From contig JBDTMC010000369.1 of the NCBI GenBank assembly GCA_039934475.1, positions 1 to 7,914 on the forward strand: 7,914 bases of DNA, read 5' to 3'. The DNA is from JBDTMC01 sp039934475 (lineage in GTDB: Bacteria; Acidobacteriota; Terriglobia; Bryobacterales; Bryobacteraceae). Numbering within the stretch: position 1 is the stretch's first letter; every line of letters begins with the position of its first letter. A program made the translations under genes and the position numbers. Below are positions 7,459 through 7,914 of this stretch, piece by piece. A model generated the notes under the pieces. It saw only the letters and a list, made by a program, of their open reading frames with translations. It had not been told where the DNA came from and made no database searches.

Positions 7459-7914
7459 ATGAAACGCAATCTGATTATATTCGCTACGACATTAATGATG
7501 GGGACATTGGCACTCGCTGCCGTGCCGGCAACCGCCGCCGCGACCGCTTCGCCGTCATTGGGATCGGGTCTGATAGCTTCGAACGCCGGTCAAATTGCAC
7601 CTCTACCCGACTGCTGGCCCTGCCCCAAAGGTTCCATAACCTACGTTAATGCTGACGTGGCCTCTAATATCGCGCCGCTGCCCGATTGCTGGCCCTGCCC
7701 TAAAGGTTCCCTGACCAACGCCACTGCCGAGGTCGCTTCTAATATCGCGCCGCTGCCCGATTGCTGGCCCTGCCCTAAGGGTTCCTTGACTAACGTCAAT
7801 GCCGAGATCGCTTCCAATATCGCGCCGCTCCCCGATTGCTGGCCCTGCCCCAAGAAGGGTTCTTTGACCAACGCCAATGCCGAGATCGCCTCTAATATCG
7901 CGCCGCTCCCCGAT
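7459..7914 (+). CDS. Secreted tandem-repeat protein with CWPC motifs, C-terminus beyond window
   Basis: The frame runs from ATG 7459 to the window end (152 residues, no stop), with AAGGAAAGGG ending 8 nt before the ATG as an excellent ribosome-binding site. Residues 1-30 form a Sec signal peptide: KR n-region, hydrophobic core LIIFATTLMMGTLALAAV, and AxA cleavage options at ATA 24-26 or 28-30. After a Ser/Gly/Ala linker, repeats begin at Ile46, 71, 96, 121 and 147, with a period of 25 residues (26 in the fourth owing to an extra Lys). Each repeat has an invariant IAPLPDCWPCPK block, then a variable G-S-L/I-T segment and an Ala/Asn/Glu-rich spacer. Four CxxC pairs are visible: Cys52/55, 77/80, 102/105 and 127/130. 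I recognise no named family. Possible roles include an envelope redox or metal-binding protein, a disulfide-linked structural protein, or a multi-core peptide precursor. None is shown by the sequence. Confidence 0.85.
   Translation, partial: MKRNLIIFATTLMMGTLALAAVPATAAATASPSLGSGLIASNAGQIAPLPDCWPCPKGSITYVNADVASNIAPLPDCWPCPKGSLTNATAEVASNIAPLPDCWPCPKGSLTNVNAEIASNIAPLPDCWPCPKKGSLTNANAEIASNIAPLPD
7594..7914 (+). repeat. Coding tandem repeats of 75 bp (one of 78 bp)
   Basis: Units lie at 7594-7668, 7669-7743, 7744-7818, 7819-7896 (with an extra AAG) and a partial unit at 7897-7914. By direct comparison, units 2 and 3 differ at 7 of 75 bases and units 1 and 2 at 16 of 75. The stretch TGCTGGCCCTGCC is identical in all four complete units. 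The array continues past the window edge, so the copy number is unknown. Confidence 0.95.

Noticed and set aside
7641..7877. Minus-strand open frame of 78 residues with internal repeats
   Set aside because: It is the antisense shadow of the CWPC tandem repeats. The plus frame has a signal peptide and ribosome-binding site, while this one has neither and its repeats are forced by the DNA array.
7594..7914. CRISPR-like array
   Set aside because: Units are 75 bp with no separate unique spacers, keep an open reading frame and vary mostly at synonymous or spacer codons. It is a coding repeat.

Overview
The window is GC-rich chromosomal DNA from a bacterium. The gene content and protein style suggest Acidobacteriota, perhaps the Solibacter/Bryobacter side: a dprA-topA pair, a DJ-1/PfpI protein, an XRE regulator with an S24-like C-terminus, and an unrecognised 153-residue protein. 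This placement is an inference from family style only; no rRNA or other decisive marker is present.

Layout, left to right. (1) Positions 1-408, minus strand: the N-terminal 136 residues of a DJ-1/PfpI-family protein, cut by the window edge. (2) Positions 469-4310, plus strand: dprA (DNA-processing protein for incoming single-stranded DNA) followed after 104 bp by topA (DNA topoisomerase I, five C-terminal Cys4 zinc ribbons). The apparent end of topA is odd. After the last zinc ribbon the frame runs on for 45 residues through a perfect 11-bp GC-rich hairpin, which looks like 3' untranslated or REP-like sequence. (3) Positions 4435-5858, minus strand: ubiX (flavin prenyltransferase) and pheA (prephenate dehydratase with ACT domain). 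They are joined by a TAGTG stop/start overlap and converge on topA. (4) Positions 5918-6817, plus strand: a regulator with an N-terminal helix-turn-helix and a C-terminal LexA/S24-like fold, read from a near-consensus sigma70 promoter. An 18-bp dyad lies between it and the divergent ubiX. (5) Positions 6774-7235, minus strand: a 153-residue protein of unknown function whose 3' end overlaps the regulator gene by 44 bp. A doubtful 38-codon ORF lies just upstream of it. (6) Positions 7459-7914, plus strand: the start of an open-ended secreted protein, with a signal peptide and then tandem 25-residue repeats, each carrying an invariant PLPDCWPCPK block.

Most of the window is housekeeping. dprA and topA share DNA handling, and ubiX and pheA share aromatic/chorismate-linked metabolism. 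The part least explained by known families is the CWPC-repeat secreted protein at the right edge. It has four complete repeats and the start of a fifth, and the nucleotide pattern shows recent array growth with the Cys-Trp-Pro-Cys core kept fixed. The strongest regulatory candidate is the dyad plus promoter between ubiX and the S24-like regulator.
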